NCBI GenBank assembly: GCA_034509735.1
Contig: JACGWO010000005.1
Location: forward strand, 18,527,264-18,591,263
Reading direction: 5' to 3'
Origin: Sesamum alatum
Lineage: Eukaryota > Streptophyta > Magnoliopsida > Lamiales > Pedaliaceae
DNA length: 64,000 nucleotides
Made by a program: the position numbers and the translations under genes. The stretch's first letter is position 1. Every line of letters begins with the position of its first letter. This document shows positions 11,076 to 23,537 of the stretch, piece after piece. The notes beneath the pieces are model-generated. The model worked only from the letters and a program-made list of their open reading frames with translations, searched no databases and was not told where the DNA came from.

Positions 11076-12415
11076 CTAGTTTTGGGAAATGATGTTATCC
11101 AAGAGTGGTTTAACTCTATTGGCAATGATGTTATCCACCTTCACTGATACAAATTCCGTTCCCCGTTCCACATCCTCGAGGTCTGGATGGCGAGTTCTAA
11201 ATACATCCCCAAAGTGAGTACCAAGAAGTTGTCTAATGTCCATTTCCTCTTCCACTAACTGACCATTCTCGTCTTTCAATTTGCAAATCTGATTGATTCT
11301 CTTACGCTCGGACGCCGCTGTGTGGAAAAAAGAGGCGTTCTTATCTCCGAGTTGTAACCAATGCTTTTTCCCTCTTTGTTTCCAAAAGGATTCCTCTCTC
11401 AATGTCAATTCCTCAATGGTCTTAATGAGGTGGGCCTCCTGAAGTTTAGTTTCTGTTGTGATCGTCCCATTGGGAAGCCGCACAAGCCGTTTTTCCAATT
11501 CTGAAATCTCCTTACGAACACCTTGTTTTTTCTGCGTAGAATTTAGAAAACAGAGATCATTTATGCGTTGTGCCAGTCTTTTTAAGAAGTTCCCATTTCC
11601 CAAATTTTTTCCATGGCTGGTCCATCTCTTACGGATTAATTCATCACGTTCCTTAAGGCCTGCCCATGCGGCTTCGAATCGGAAAGGTTTGTTCGTCGGT
11701 GTAGGGTTGAAGTTGGTTGGAACCATTCGGACCAGAATAGACATATTGTTCGAAAACCCAGATTGTAGATGGGAGACTTGCACTTTCGAAAATAGTTGCA
11801 GCCGTTCATCACTTGCACATGCTCTGTCCAGTCTAACACGAATCGTATTTGGGCCTTCATGACCATTGCACCAAGTAAAGGGGTATCCCTCGAACCCAAG
11901 ATCGAACAAACCATTGTTAACTAAACATATTCGAAAATCCCGCATCTGCCAAGCTGATCAAACATTGCCGCCCTCTTTTTCCGGGTTGTCAAGGATCTCG
12001 TTAAAGTCACCCTACAAAGCCAAGGGCGGGAGGATCTTGTATGGAGCTGAGAGATAACAGACCACTTCTTTTTTCTGTTAGCAACCTCTAGTTCACCGTA
12101 AATGCCACAGAATCTCTAAACTGGTGAAGTGTCATTTTCTTGAAACGATGCATCGATGTATCTGTTTGAGAAAGACTTAACCGTAACACTAATCTGTTTA
12201 TTCCACAGTAGCGCCAACCCACCACTACGTCCAACTGCATCCACACTAATACTATTCATATTCAGTCTACGTTTGATAGCATCAATCCTGCAAGCGTTGC
12301 ACTTGGTTTCCATCAAGAAAACCAAGTCAGGGTTGAGAGATCGAACCATCGCTCGGAGCGCTTGAACTGTCCAAGGGGCCCCGATCCCCTGACAGTTCCT
12401 TGATAGGCCAATCAT
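11076..12415 (-). pseudogene. LINE ORF2 N-terminus: AP-like endonuclease
   Basis: The start MIGLSRNCQGIGAPWTV resembles the family NxRG start, with Trp replaced by Arg. PDLVFLMETKC carries the catalytic Glu. GDFNEIL appears in another frame near 12000, followed by an in-frame TGA near 11953. YPFTWCNGHEG and VRLDRACASDE continue the domain in the 11076-11945 piece, then a connector leads towards RT. At least one frameshift (near 12116) and the stop disable it. Confidence 0.85.
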
Positions 12416-12612
12416 TGTGGTCGGCGGGAGTGCTCCGCAGTCTCGGCCGCTGAATCAAAGGAACTGATAAGAGTGAACTCCTCATCCATTAGTCGTTTAG
12501 TCACTTTAGTATTAATATCCAATGAAGTGGGGTTTGCCTTAGATGTCTTGTGGTTTCTCGGGACTGAAGGAATGCGTCTGGAAGTACTAGAGGAGGGCAT
12601 AGAGATGCTGAG

Positions 12613-13668
12613 TTAAGGAGGTTTGAGGTTAGGCCTTCTATAAGTGGGTGTAGTGCACGTCAACTGGAAGGGTTGGTTATTAAGGTCTGTGAAAGGTGTT
12701 GAACGAGTGCTTCTAAGAATATCTGTTGTGATAGGATGAAGTGAGTTCAGGAATTGAGGGGATTCTGAATGAGGTGGCAGGTAAATATTTGTAAGGGCGG
12801 TGTTGTGGGGTGCTAAGGTGATGGTCCTCTGTGTAGTTTGTGATGGAGAAGTGGTCTGTGAGATTGGCTTCATTGGTTGGAGTGTTTGTGGAGTGATGAG
12901 GTTTGAGGTTGGGATATTTGGGTTATTGTTTTCAGAATCAGTTTGTATAGTTTTCATGGGGCTGTTTTGTGGACTTGGTTGAAGGGAGCTCAACTGGTAG
13001 TTTGATGATTTGGTGTAGATTGGAGTGTTCTGGTGGTCATCATGGCTAAAATTCCCAAATACAGAGGGGCCTCTAGGGGTGTCTCCACTTCGATTTCGAG
13101 GCGGGATAGGATTGTTCATAGTGAAGATAGAACGTCGTCTGTTAAAGCCTTCCAACTGATGTGTAGAAGACGAGATCCGACTTCCAGTGGAGAAAGGTTG
13201 AACAACACGAAGCCATGGTCCGAAGGGGGTGTTTTCCCCAGGGTCCAAAAACTCTGGTTGTAATTGCAGATCACAAAATTTCGCCAAATGACCCAGGCAT
13301 CCACACAGATAACAGAAATTGAGCAATTTCTCATATGTAAAGGAAACTAACTGATCCTCGCCAATTGCTATTTGGAGACGTAGCACCCTCTTGAGTGGCT
13401 TAGTAACGTTCGGACCAACTCGGATTCGAAGAGAGGATCCCCGTAATCCCGATTTCCTGTCCATATTAATCCCCTTGAAATGCCCGATATGGTTATCTAT
13501 AAACTCTGCAATCTCCTTATTCATTTTCCCCAATGGCAACTCGTGAATGTGGACATGGATGTCGTACCAATCAAAGTCAACCTTCATCGGATTCTCCTCC
13601 GTAGAGACAACCTTAAGAATGATGAGGTTCTTGTTGAAAGCTCACGGTGAGTTGTCAAGCACGCTCTT
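12613..13668 (-). pseudogene. LINE ORF1 protein (DUF4283 with CCHC zinc knuckle)
   Basis: The open part from the Met at 13587 has 324 residues. The knuckle FCYLCGCLGHLAKFCD has Cys92, Cys95, His100 and Cys105 (C-X2-C-X4-H-X4-C). Residues 1-85 match the end of DUF4283, including VLRLQIAIGEDQLVSFTYEK. The tail is Pro/Ser/Thr-rich and disordered. The same frame extends upstream through FNKNLIILKV but hits TGA at 13642-13644 where the family has the Trp of its PW.F motif, so ORF1 is broken. It is the nucleic-acid-binding partner of ORF2. Confidence 0.85.
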
Positions 13669-13985
13669 TCTATTCATATGATGGCCAAACAACCATAAAA
13701 TCTAAATTAACCAAAGCGTATGTTAGTGATGGATGAACTCGCGAAAGGGAAAACCATTATAGAGCAATGAAGATCTCCATGATGGTGACTCACAACACTC
13801 AGCACTCAGTCTGAATGAAACTTGCCTTGAAATATACTCCATAATCATTCATCATTAATACTATATATTTATTGTGAATTAAATATGAAAAACAGCCTAC
13901 ACGAAAGAATAGACAAAAGTAACTTGTCCACCTCTTTATCCACATAGGAAAGAGATGGACACATAGTATGGTTTTCATTTTAAAT

Positions 13986-14418
13986 AGGGTAAATTACAGC
14001 TACCTCCACTGAGGTTTGGCATAATTACAAATACCCCATTGTTTTTGAAAAATTACAAATATCCCCCCCCCCCGAAGTTTGTAACTGTCTAACAAATAAC
14101 CAATTTCCATCCATTTTTATGGGTGAACTAACAAAAATGTCCTTATCCACTGAATTATTTTTTATATACTTTTTAAAAAAATTTTGGATTACAATGCGCA
14201 AGGAGATGTTTCTTAACTTTTTTACAAAATGAGCAATAATGCAATTTGTCTCGACTGATTTTTCAACAATTTTAATAAACAAATTCAAGGGCAAAATGGT
14301 CAATTTCAGATCTTTGGTTAAAAATTACAAACCTCAGGGAAATATTTGTAATTTTTCAAAGAACAAATGGATATTTATAATTATACCAAACCTTAGAAGA
14401 GGTAGTTGTAAGTTACCC
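13986..14418. mobile_element. MITE with ~100-bp terminal inverted repeats
   Basis: The left end begins AGGGTAAATTACAGCTACCT and the right end is its near complement, ending GTAGTTGTAAGTTACCC. The inverted arms extend about 100 bp (13986-14092 and 14318-14418). The flanks carry TTTTAAAT on both sides (13978-13985 and 14419-14426), an 8-bp target duplication. It contains a run of twelve C (14065-14076) and no gene. A fragment of the same family is at 18497-18535. Confidence 0.75.
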
Positions 14419-14426
14419 TTTTAAAT

Positions 14427-16568
14427 AATATAATGTGATTAGGACTCCTTGATATCATTTGTTGGCTTGTAAAATTGGATCAATTTGTAATTTTAATAAG
14501 ACTAGTTTAGTCATAAGAAGAAAATTTAAAAACTAAAAATAATTAAACTTTAACCATATTTTATGATATTTTATTTTAAAACTAAAATTTTATTCAATCA
14601 AGGACGTATAACATATATAATCTAATCTACTCTAAATTAATTTGTCTCAATCTCAATTAAAGTTCTATCATACCATTTAAGTTTTTTATGTGTTTAACAT
14701 CTGACAGAATACTAATTAAACATATCAGTGGAAACAACTCAACAATGTATATTCTGTGTCAAGGTTATAATAGGTATTACAAAAAATGGAAGAAACGTAA
14801 AACATGTCAAGTTTATTTCAAATGTTTATTTTGATCATATTATAATTCAATGTTTTAGCTTGTATTATATTAATTACAAAATATATTAAATGATAATCAT
14901 ATTAAGGATGTTTATTCAAAGATTAAATTATAAAGAAGTAAAAAATATTAAGAAAATTACCATGAAACTAAGTTAACCTTTTTTTTTTTCATTTTATCAA
15001 TATTTGTCTCTCATGTACATATCTCTTAAAACATACATAAGATGAAATCAAGTAATTTTATATGCTAAAATTTGATATATGAAAATTTTCAAATATTAAT
15101 AATAGTAATACATTTCTTAATCAGGTAATATTCATAGTCAATCATCAAGACCAAGAAAAAAAATAAACTACCAATATATAATAAAACTATATTCCAAAAC
15201 TGAATTATTATCATTATCAAGGCTACCACAATATTAAAATATTATATTAAAAATGATAATACAGAAAAATGTATAAATTAAAGATGAAAACTTACAATGT
15301 ATAGTTAAATACAATGATTTTAAAAGTAAGTTTGGAACCTTACTTTTGTATATTGGATCAAGGTGTTTTATCTAGTGGTTTATCTTTTTTGAGATATAAT
15401 TCAAAATATAGTTAAAAAATTATATTAAATTCCTTTAACCAACATGAGAATAAGTAAATAAGTATACATATTAATTTAGAAAAAAATCTATCTGGCCCTT
15501 TTTTCTCTAATAATTGCAATAAAGAGACATGATAAAATCAAATTATAAATATACCAGAAGAAAAGTTTATTATTTACCCTTATTAGAAAGAATCAAAAAC
15601 AAATTACTAATTATTTTGGCTTAATTTGTTTTCCTTTTATCATTTATTTTTTATATATTTTCTAGAGCTTATATTATTTGATTAGCCTAATCAAGATAAA
15701 ATATGAAAAGAAATGTAATAGTATAAACCAATTACCTTTCTTACTTTTTCTAAATCTGAATATTTGAAAACTAAAATTTAACAAAAAAAAATTATTTACT
15801 CTATTAGGCTAGTTAATATTTATATGTAGTATTACAAATTTGAGTTTATATTAAATAATTATAGAATTATTCACGTAAATAAAATATATCATGAAAACTT
15901 GATTGGTTAAATGAAATTGAAAATGGGTATATCCAAATAATATTATAATTTCATAATTATTTATTTAATTATTAATTTCTTTTGATTTAGTAACAAAGTT
16001 ATCTAGGGTTGAGATTTTATACTTTTCTTTATTTTTCTTATAAATTAATCTTAATTTATACTTTAGAATTATAATTGATGTACACTAATTAATAGAAGAA
16101 TTAAGAACACATAAAAGGAACTTGGTATTATATTAAACTATGTTATTATTAAAAGAAAGCCTAACCATCCATCCTTTTCTATTATTTAGTACATAATTAT
16201 TATTATATTATTGGTTAATAGGGAAAACTATTTCAAGAAATTTTTTGAATATTTCATAAGTCTTATTGTGTCGATATAAATATACTCTTATAGATAAATG
16301 TTATGTACAAATTTGTGTTCAAAATAAAAGTTGGTTGTGATCAAATGATTAAAATGACTTTTAGATTAAAATTTCCATAAATGTCAGTTGATGATTACTA
16401 AAAATTAAATGATTAATTTCAGTTAAAAATTTTCACTTTATTAATAGCTCCCTATTCCTTGCCATCATTTCCTTCAAGTTTTTTCCCCTTCAAAGGTAGT
16501 TATATTCCCTCCTAATGTGTTGCAAAGCTTTAAAACACGACACTTTTTCCTCCAACCAAAAATAGTTA
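14427..16568. other. AT-rich intergenic DNA, nothing recognised
   Basis: No ORF of note, no tRNA-like fold and no clear repeat boundary was seen. Composition is very AT-rich with many short A and T runs. Confidence 0.5.
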
Positions 16569-16740
16569 ATGGCCACGTACTGGGCACGTGGTTTATGCTG
16601 TTAAATTATAGATAGAGAAGTGGATGAGGATTGAAAGTGCGAACTTTTGTAAGTTACGGGACTAAAAGTGCTAATCACGCAACGAATGAGACCAAAAGTG
16701 AAATGGGTTTAACTTATGGGACAAAAAATGTTATTTTTCC
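16569..16740. repeat. Dispersed repeat family, copy 1
   Basis: It shares GGCCACGTACT, GATGAGGAT, TTTTGTAAGTTAC, AAAAGTGAAATGG and GGGACAAAAAATGTTATTTT, in order and orientation, with 26308-26478. The two copies lie almost 10 kb apart, one on each side of the Harbinger element. No coding capacity. Confidence 0.7.
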
Positions 16741-18967
16741 TTTCATGTGAAAACATTGATACTTAATCTTTTTTTGTGCTTTTGACTTCCGTTGAAATTT
16801 TAGATCTTATTATTAATTCTATCTATAATATTAATATCCATCCATATATTAAGTTGTTTGACTTATGAAGTATGATGTTAATATTTTATTTTATTTTTTA
16901 ATTTTTACGCCAGCTTAGAGTTATTTATAGTATAATTCTCTAGTAATTAAGTCTTCATTTGATTTGTCATGTTGTTCGATAAAATGTGGAAACATGCTTT
17001 AAATTGGTCAATAGTGATTTGTGAAATGAATTACAATGCTATAAATTAATTTTTTTTTTAACTAATTTTATTTACTTTAGAGATCAACTAAGAATTTACT
17101 GATGGAGAAATTAAATGACATATTGCTAGAAAAAATACTTGGTAGAATTTAAATACTTCGACCAAATACTTCAATACATCATATATTCAGTAGTTCCATT
17201 AATGGTCTTGTTCCATTAACTAGACATCAACAATATTATCTATTATGATACCAAATTGTGTTCACTGTAATTATATGAGGTTATAGCCATTACAAAAAGT
17301 TAAGAAATTAAAAATATCCCAAATTAATACTCATGTTTTTAATTATGATATATATATACAACATAATATGAAAATATGAATTATTATGTATAGATATTAT
17401 ATATAATAAATATTAGAATCATATTATCATTTCATTTTTTAGATGATCATATGTCTAATTAAAGGGTAGTCTAAATTACATATATAATATAAACAACCAA
17501 AACATTATATTAATTAATTACTTTCATTTTTACATCCCTATATTTATAATAAAAAATATTCATTTAAATTAACCCAATATTTTTAATTTGCTTCAGTAAT
17601 GAAATAAGATTTTAATTTTTTTTCCTAGTTGTGCAAATCAAGAGTTATATTTTTCTTTTTTACTCTTATATGAACTATCACTAAAATTGTTTATCATATA
17701 ATTTTCTTGTAATAATCTCTTTAATATCCATTTTATTCCTCATGTTGTTGGAAAATGGTCTTAATTTTTTAATAATATTTCATGCTATAAATTGAATGGA
17801 ATAAACATAAAAGTCATTGAGTAATCTTATTAAGTTAGAGTCGAATTAAAAATATACAGGTATACAAATAAATTAATTACTTATTATTAACAATGATGCA
17901 ATAGAATTCTTATAGACCAAGTAATTATAAGTGCATTAACATCTCCAAATCATAGACTTATTAATTCATAGAATAAGTTTTTGAATAATATTATTATGAT
18001 TTTATAATTAATATTATAAATACAATTAATTACTTATGAAACCACTTATGAAGTAAGTGATTTTATGCTTAGTTTGTTATTGAACTTTAACATAAATTGA
18101 TTTAAAGTCCTTGTCTCTAATTGAACTTATGGCAGTATACTATTTGTTAGGTACTCCAAGATATTATCTATTCACATATAAAATTATATTTTCTATGATA
18201 GTTTAATATTTTTAATCGTCACAAAAAATAAAAAATAAAAATAAAACATCTCAAGTTACTTCTCTTTCCTTGAAAGAGACGCTTCTTCAAGTTTTTAATT
18301 AATCGTTTCTTCTCCTAATTATATAGTCTATATACTTTTCTAGTTAGTACTAAGATTTTTAACCAAATTTATTTAATTAGTTATTATTTATGAATAAAAC
18401 TCTTTATTCTAATACATGAATGTTTGTTAGACTTCTATTTCAATTCAACTATGTAGGTAATTAGCAAGTACTATTTTGGGCCCTTGGTTAAAAATTACAA
18501 ACCTCAGGGGGTATTTATATTTTTAAAATATTAAAAGAAACTTTATTTTTCAAAGTTGTATTTCCCTGAATTGATTCTGAGAAGACATCACGACGTAAAA
18601 CGAAGGGTTACAAAGGTAGGTGGTCTAGCGGAAAACAAAATAATAATTATGTTGAACATGGGAATTTAATGTGAAAAAATAGTTATAGAGGTAGGTGGTG
18701 TAGGGGAAAATAGAGCAATGATTATGTTGAATATTTGTATTTTCAGTAGATTTGAAAACGAATTTTGTAATAATGTTAACTATTTTCACTAGAAATAGCA
18801 AAAACAAACGAGATTCCAACATCCCAAATAGTTGAATATTTAGAAAAGGAATTTGGGGCGAAACCCAACCGTCCCCTTAATCTTCATAACTACAAAATTA
18901 AAAAAATACAAGGTTTTAGGAGTGACCTATTCTTGATACATGTTAGCTTACATGTCATTTTCTTTTA
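16741..18967. other. AT-rich intergenic DNA with one MITE fragment
   Basis: At 18497-18535 the sequence TTAAAAATTACAAACCTCAG matches one arm of the MITE at 13986-14418. Otherwise no gene or RNA was recognised. Confidence 0.5.
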
Positions 18968-19647
18968 GGGTGTGTTTACTTTTGTGTTGGGATTAAATAT
19001 AGAATCGGAATAACCTGTATAAAATTTAGGTTTGGGTTAGGCCCAAACAAATAGTATGTCGTTTACTGCAACAGAAATTAGTTTGTTGGATTAATAATGT
19101 TATCCTATGTATGGTTTACTACAATGGACTAAACATTGTTTTGGTATTGAAATACCAAAAATACCCTTTGTAGTATATCTTTCTTTCTACATAATTTGAC
19201 TTCTTGGAATTTAATAGCGGAGAGTATAAAAATTGAATTAACAGTTATTTTTTAACTGTAATGGACCTTTTAAATTAATTATAATTAGGAATTACAAAAG
19301 TACAAATGTTATAATTGTTAATTATAAATTAATATTTATTATAAAATAATTTACTGTAATTGAATTGTATTTTTATGCCTGTAAATTGAATTGTTAATTG
19401 TATCAAATTTAAACATGAATTTATATGAATTGAATTGTTAATTGTACAAAATATAATTACTGTAATTCAATTGAATTTATAACTACACATAACATAAAAT
19501 TAATTATAAATAGTTTTAACTTAATTGCATTGTGTGAAGGCCACTGAACTAACAATAAAATTATTGATAGTTAATAAAAGCATGTTCATAACAACGATTC
19601 AACAACCACTACTAAGCGTAATATTAGAATGAAGCACACAACACCCA

Positions 19648-20358
19648 TCACGATTTAGATAAAAATTCCAGCACAATTTCAGTTGTCGACCAACCCCGAT
19701 GATAACTCGACAATTGCATCCACATCAATAACGTCATTACTGCATGCTGCTCGACTCGGCCCAGCTCCGTTTCCAGCCTCTTTAATCGTTGACATACATC
19801 ATTCAAATATAGCTCAGAGAGCAGTGTCATTTGGCTCACCAAAGTGCTCATAAGTTTTTGCAACTGGAAATTTTTATAACACAAAGACAAATTTCATATG
19901 CAACAACCCTTAGTTTTATAGCCAACAATTTATCATAAAACCACTAAGAAATACCACAAAGACATCTTGCCAAATTTCTATTCAAGCATGCATTGTGTTT
20001 TCCCATTGATCCCAGTGGATCTCTGACTGTGAAATCAGATAGGTAAACGTTTCAAACCGCTCCTGAGTTTAATGTAATGGGCAAAATTTGCATCAACTGT
20101 TAACGCCTCCTTTTTGACAAAGTTAACCACCGTTTTTGCATACTCGATACCTTCCTGGTGGAAAGAGTTGACGTCGTTACAACCGGCCATGACCTTGTGC
20201 CAAAGTGCGTCAATGAAACATTGATCATGAGCCGGAGTCCAAACGGGAGTGTATAAATACTTTTGTTGAATAGGTGGATAAATTGCCGGCTTAGGGACAT
20301 AATTCCAGCACACCTTCGTAACGGCTTTTGCACGAGGGGAGGGGTTTGAACGAGTCAT
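19648..20358 (-). pseudogene. Third Myb/SANT-like coding region in the Harbinger element
   Basis: From the Met at 20358 the frame gives 107 residues with WTPAHDQCFIDALWHKVMAG, a Myb/SANT-like helix pattern, and a later VDANFAHYIKLRSGLKRL. After the stop another frame gives SEIHWDQWENTMHA, which fits the W-D-x3-N-T-x-x-A motif that follows this domain, so an intron or frameshift lies near 20030. A further ORF (19648-19890, QLQKLMSTLVSQMTLLSELY and ERVEQ-like heptads) could be its coiled-coil C-terminus. Such proteins bind the transposon ends or act as transposase partners; that role is inferred here. Confidence 0.5.
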
Positions 20359-20889
20359 ATCGAAAATGGGAGGGGTTTAAACCGAGTACGAAAAATAAGG
20401 GAAGCAAAGCACCATTGTGTTGGTTGAAAATGGATGGCTTATACGATTTTATAAGCTTTTCCCTTAGTGGATTTGGTCTTTGTTTATTAGTTATAACTTG
20501 GCCTCATGCATTGATTGGTTTGTAGCATGATAAGAATACACTATGGCTAACAATATTACAAGTTCCAACATATAAAAAGAAAAAGTTACTTTCATGTTTG
20601 TGAAAATTTTAAGATTCCCACGCCTATATAACTACATTCCAATAATGTAATATTCTCTTTTGTTTGAGCACAAATTAAATACTGTAAATTTGTATGTATA
20701 CTGTTGAAGAATTTTGTGTGGTTAAGTGTTTATTTATATAGAATATTCATATATAAGAAAAGAAAAGTCCGAACATATATGTAAAATATCTAAAAATACA
20801 AACGATAACTAAAAATACATAAATTAACTACGGTACGTAGGCATACCAATACATAAAAAAAATACTAGATCAACACGATACAAAATCAA

Positions 20890-21459
20890 TCTGAATTATT
20901 ATCAGAGTTAGTAGACAGGCTAATAACGTCTGCTGCATCATCAACTGCATTCTTGGGCGCTTGGGCATTATCATCTTGGAATCTCACAGGAAACCACAGG
21001 ATTAGTGAAAATTGTGCTTAGATCATCCCAAGTCGGATCAGATTTGTTCACATAAATTCTTATCCAAGGGCTTCTCTGGTAGAGCATTCTGTCCGTGCCA
21101 GTAATAATTTTACATAGTAATTAAATAATGAACAAAAGAAGATTAACGTACTATTACCTCCACAGCTGTAATGGGGTCGTACAAAACACCCGAAAGGCAC
21201 AAGACTTTTGAAAATTAGAAAATCGTTCATAGAATCGACGAACCTTACTTTCAAAGAAGCTGCAATCGTAAAAGGTGCCATAAGTCTGATTTACTTCTAG
21301 CATACCAATCCTTATTGAGTAGGTGTCAGAACATCCAGGTTCAGCAACCCCCATCGTATTTTGTTGCACAAGAACACCCTAAAATATGGATTCCATTTTC
21401 ATCGTCCAGTTTTCGTTGTAGAACCGTCTACGTTGTAATTCATCTGCACTTGGAGCCAT
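20890..21459 (-). pseudogene. Second Myb/SANT-like coding region in the Harbinger element
   Basis: The start MAPSADELQRRRFYNENWTM is followed by a TAG at 21379-21381. The same frame then continues to YDCSFFESKVRRFYERFSNF. A likely intron (donor GTAATA near 21165, acceptor near 21070) joins to SDPTWDDLSTIF and an acidic tail ending near 20890. The motif order (W near the start, FFESKVRRFYERF, then WDDL) matches a plant Myb/SANT-like family seen as DNA-binding partners of Harbinger transposases. One stop and the uncertain intron make it a probable pseudogene. Confidence 0.55.
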
Positions 21460-22188
21460 ATAACGCTATGTAAATTACAAATTTTATGGGAAAATACATC
21501 CAAATAAATAGCCGATATTATGCATATACGACAAGAAATGAAACCTCTATTATTGAATATAGATCATTTCAACAATATGTTGGAGTATTTGCTTTGCCAA
21601 GTCTTCACGTAAAGTGTGTACCACTCAATGCATCGTCACGCTCATAAAAAAGCAATGATCTATCTTGTCAAATAACACATCAATGCCAAGGAATATATTG
21701 CTCTACAATACATACAAATATGTACTTCTAAGAAGTATATATAAAGGATTTGCAAAAATATATAATCTAGTTAACCATATTTAAATTTTGAGTATGTAAT
21801 TTTAGTTAGGCATGATTTTGTTGCATATCCGAGAACAAATGATGTATTTTTGGTGAAAGGAAAATCGGCTATAAATGAAAGTGTTACCGTTCAATTATAA
21901 AAATTAAAGACTTGCAGCAATAATGAAAGGAAAAGTGACATAATGTCTCCAATTAAAAATAACAAAATGGGCATAATAAGGGTAAGCTACTGCAATAAAG
22001 TGACATAATGTCTACAATTTAACGTACTACATAAAGTTCACTGAGAGTTTTGGGACCGCGATGCTTTGTACATGCTAACGTACACAAAAACGATTGTTTG
22101 TACTCCTCCATGAGTTAAACAGCAATATGTTTGTACCACCAAAACATACATCCATTAGTAACACTCCACTAGTGGTTCTGTTCATATG

Positions 22189-23229
22189 GAACCATCCATC
22201 ATCATTTTCACCATTATAATCTTGTCCTCGTCGGGTAAGTAAAGAAAAGGTCCATTTTTTCAGCATTACTTACCAGCTGCTGTGCTACCCATATTTTCTC
22301 TTGCTTAGCTATTTGTGGAATAACATCTAGTGCTTGGTAGACCTTAGTTCGGAGCTTCTTGATATCGTAATCGACGTTGATTCTTTTTGCAATATCTCCC
22401 AGCCGATCGTTTTGACTATGAACAAAAGTGTTCAGTGTTTCAAGGAAAACTCCATCAACACCGTTGTTTGCTTGTCGTTTACGTTTCCTAGCTGAAAAAC
22501 TAGTCTTCTTGGGGGTTGAAGACTCATTCGCGGTTGTAGTAGCATACGATTGGGAAGAAGAGAATATGTTGTTTGTGTTGCCGAACGGTTCGAAAGGTGA
22601 GTCCAAGTGTGTTGTGTAGTAATCAAGTGTCTTAAATCCGACGTTCTCCTTCGATGGAATCAGATCATCCCCAAATGCTTCATTGATCTCCCCAGTGGCA
22701 CGATCCTTACCAAAAATTTCATTCCATGCCGGATAGTACGGGAAAGGTTTAAATCTGCACTTTTTGCATGGGGGTGAACCTGTATTGAAACATAATTAAG
22801 TTAGGTCGCATGTTCCACTAGCAAATCAGTTACAAGTACCCAAAAGCATGAAAACATATTTACCTTACCAAATGATTCAAATACGTCATCATCGCATTCA
22901 ATCATGTTCGACACATCATTCCATCCAAATCCACTTCTACTTAGCATTGAAACAAGGGTCCCATAGTTTTTCTTCCACACGTGAATTTTTGAACTGATGT
23001 GTGGGTCAGCTTTGATGGTGGTATGCGGCACAAATTTGGAAAATAACTGTTCTATAATACCAAGGTATCCTGTTCGAAAACCATTTTCACATTTCCACCC
23101 CATTCTAACAATCTGCATAAGCGCTAGAATTAAAGCATCTTCCTCCACAACAGTCCACACTTTCCTCGTATTCTTAACATTCCCTTTCCCATTAGTTCGG
23201 TGTGGATTACTCGTTCCGTGTTCATCCAT
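22189..23229 (-). CDS. Harbinger ORF1: Myb/SANT-like DNA-binding protein
   Basis: Two exons fit well. Exon 1 (22869-23229) has VWTVVEEDALILALMQIV, NGFRTGYLGIIEQLF, IKADPHISSKIHVWKKNYGT and SGFGWNDVSNMIECDDDVFE, the canonical Myb/SANT-like domain. With donor GTAAGG and an acceptor ending at 22780, exon 2 (from 22779) continues in frame through PYYPAWNEIFGKDRATGEI, a basic KRKRQAN patch and a C-terminal helix. The frame ends at 22214; a +1 shift near 22257 would give the usual LPDED-type ending near 22189, so one indel is suspected. Known role of the family: nuclear import and DNA binding for the transposase. Confidence 0.75.
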
Positions 23230-23537
23230 TGGAACTGAAATGAAGTGGGCACATTTTCAGGTAATTGCATGACTAAAAAATGCACATACTCAACAGCGTA
23301 GACGAGCATGTATAACAGTAATAAAATTGAAAGGGGAATAACGCACCATATAACACTGGCAAACCAAACGATTTAATATCAATCGAAAACCCGACAATAC
23401 CATCAATCAAGCATCCAGTCAAGTAAAGTATAGAATATAGAAGTACATAACATAAACAACAAGTACAAGCAATGATACAATGTCAACTACTAATCTACAT
23501 GCATTCCTCTCCAATCATTAAACATTGATTGTGCTAA

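Larger units (their letters stand above)
7963..13700 (-). mobile_element. Decayed LINE retrotransposon
   Basis: Reading the - strand, the order is ORF1 (DUF4283 plus CCHC knuckle), AP-endonuclease, reverse transcriptase, zf-RVT linker, RNase H, then an A tract (plus-strand T run 7964-7972). This is the standard plant L1-clade layout including the extra C-terminal RNase H. Many stops and frameshifts, plus an internal ~600-bp tandem duplication, show it is dead. The 5' boundary is not sharp and target-site duplications were not found. Confidence 0.9.
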
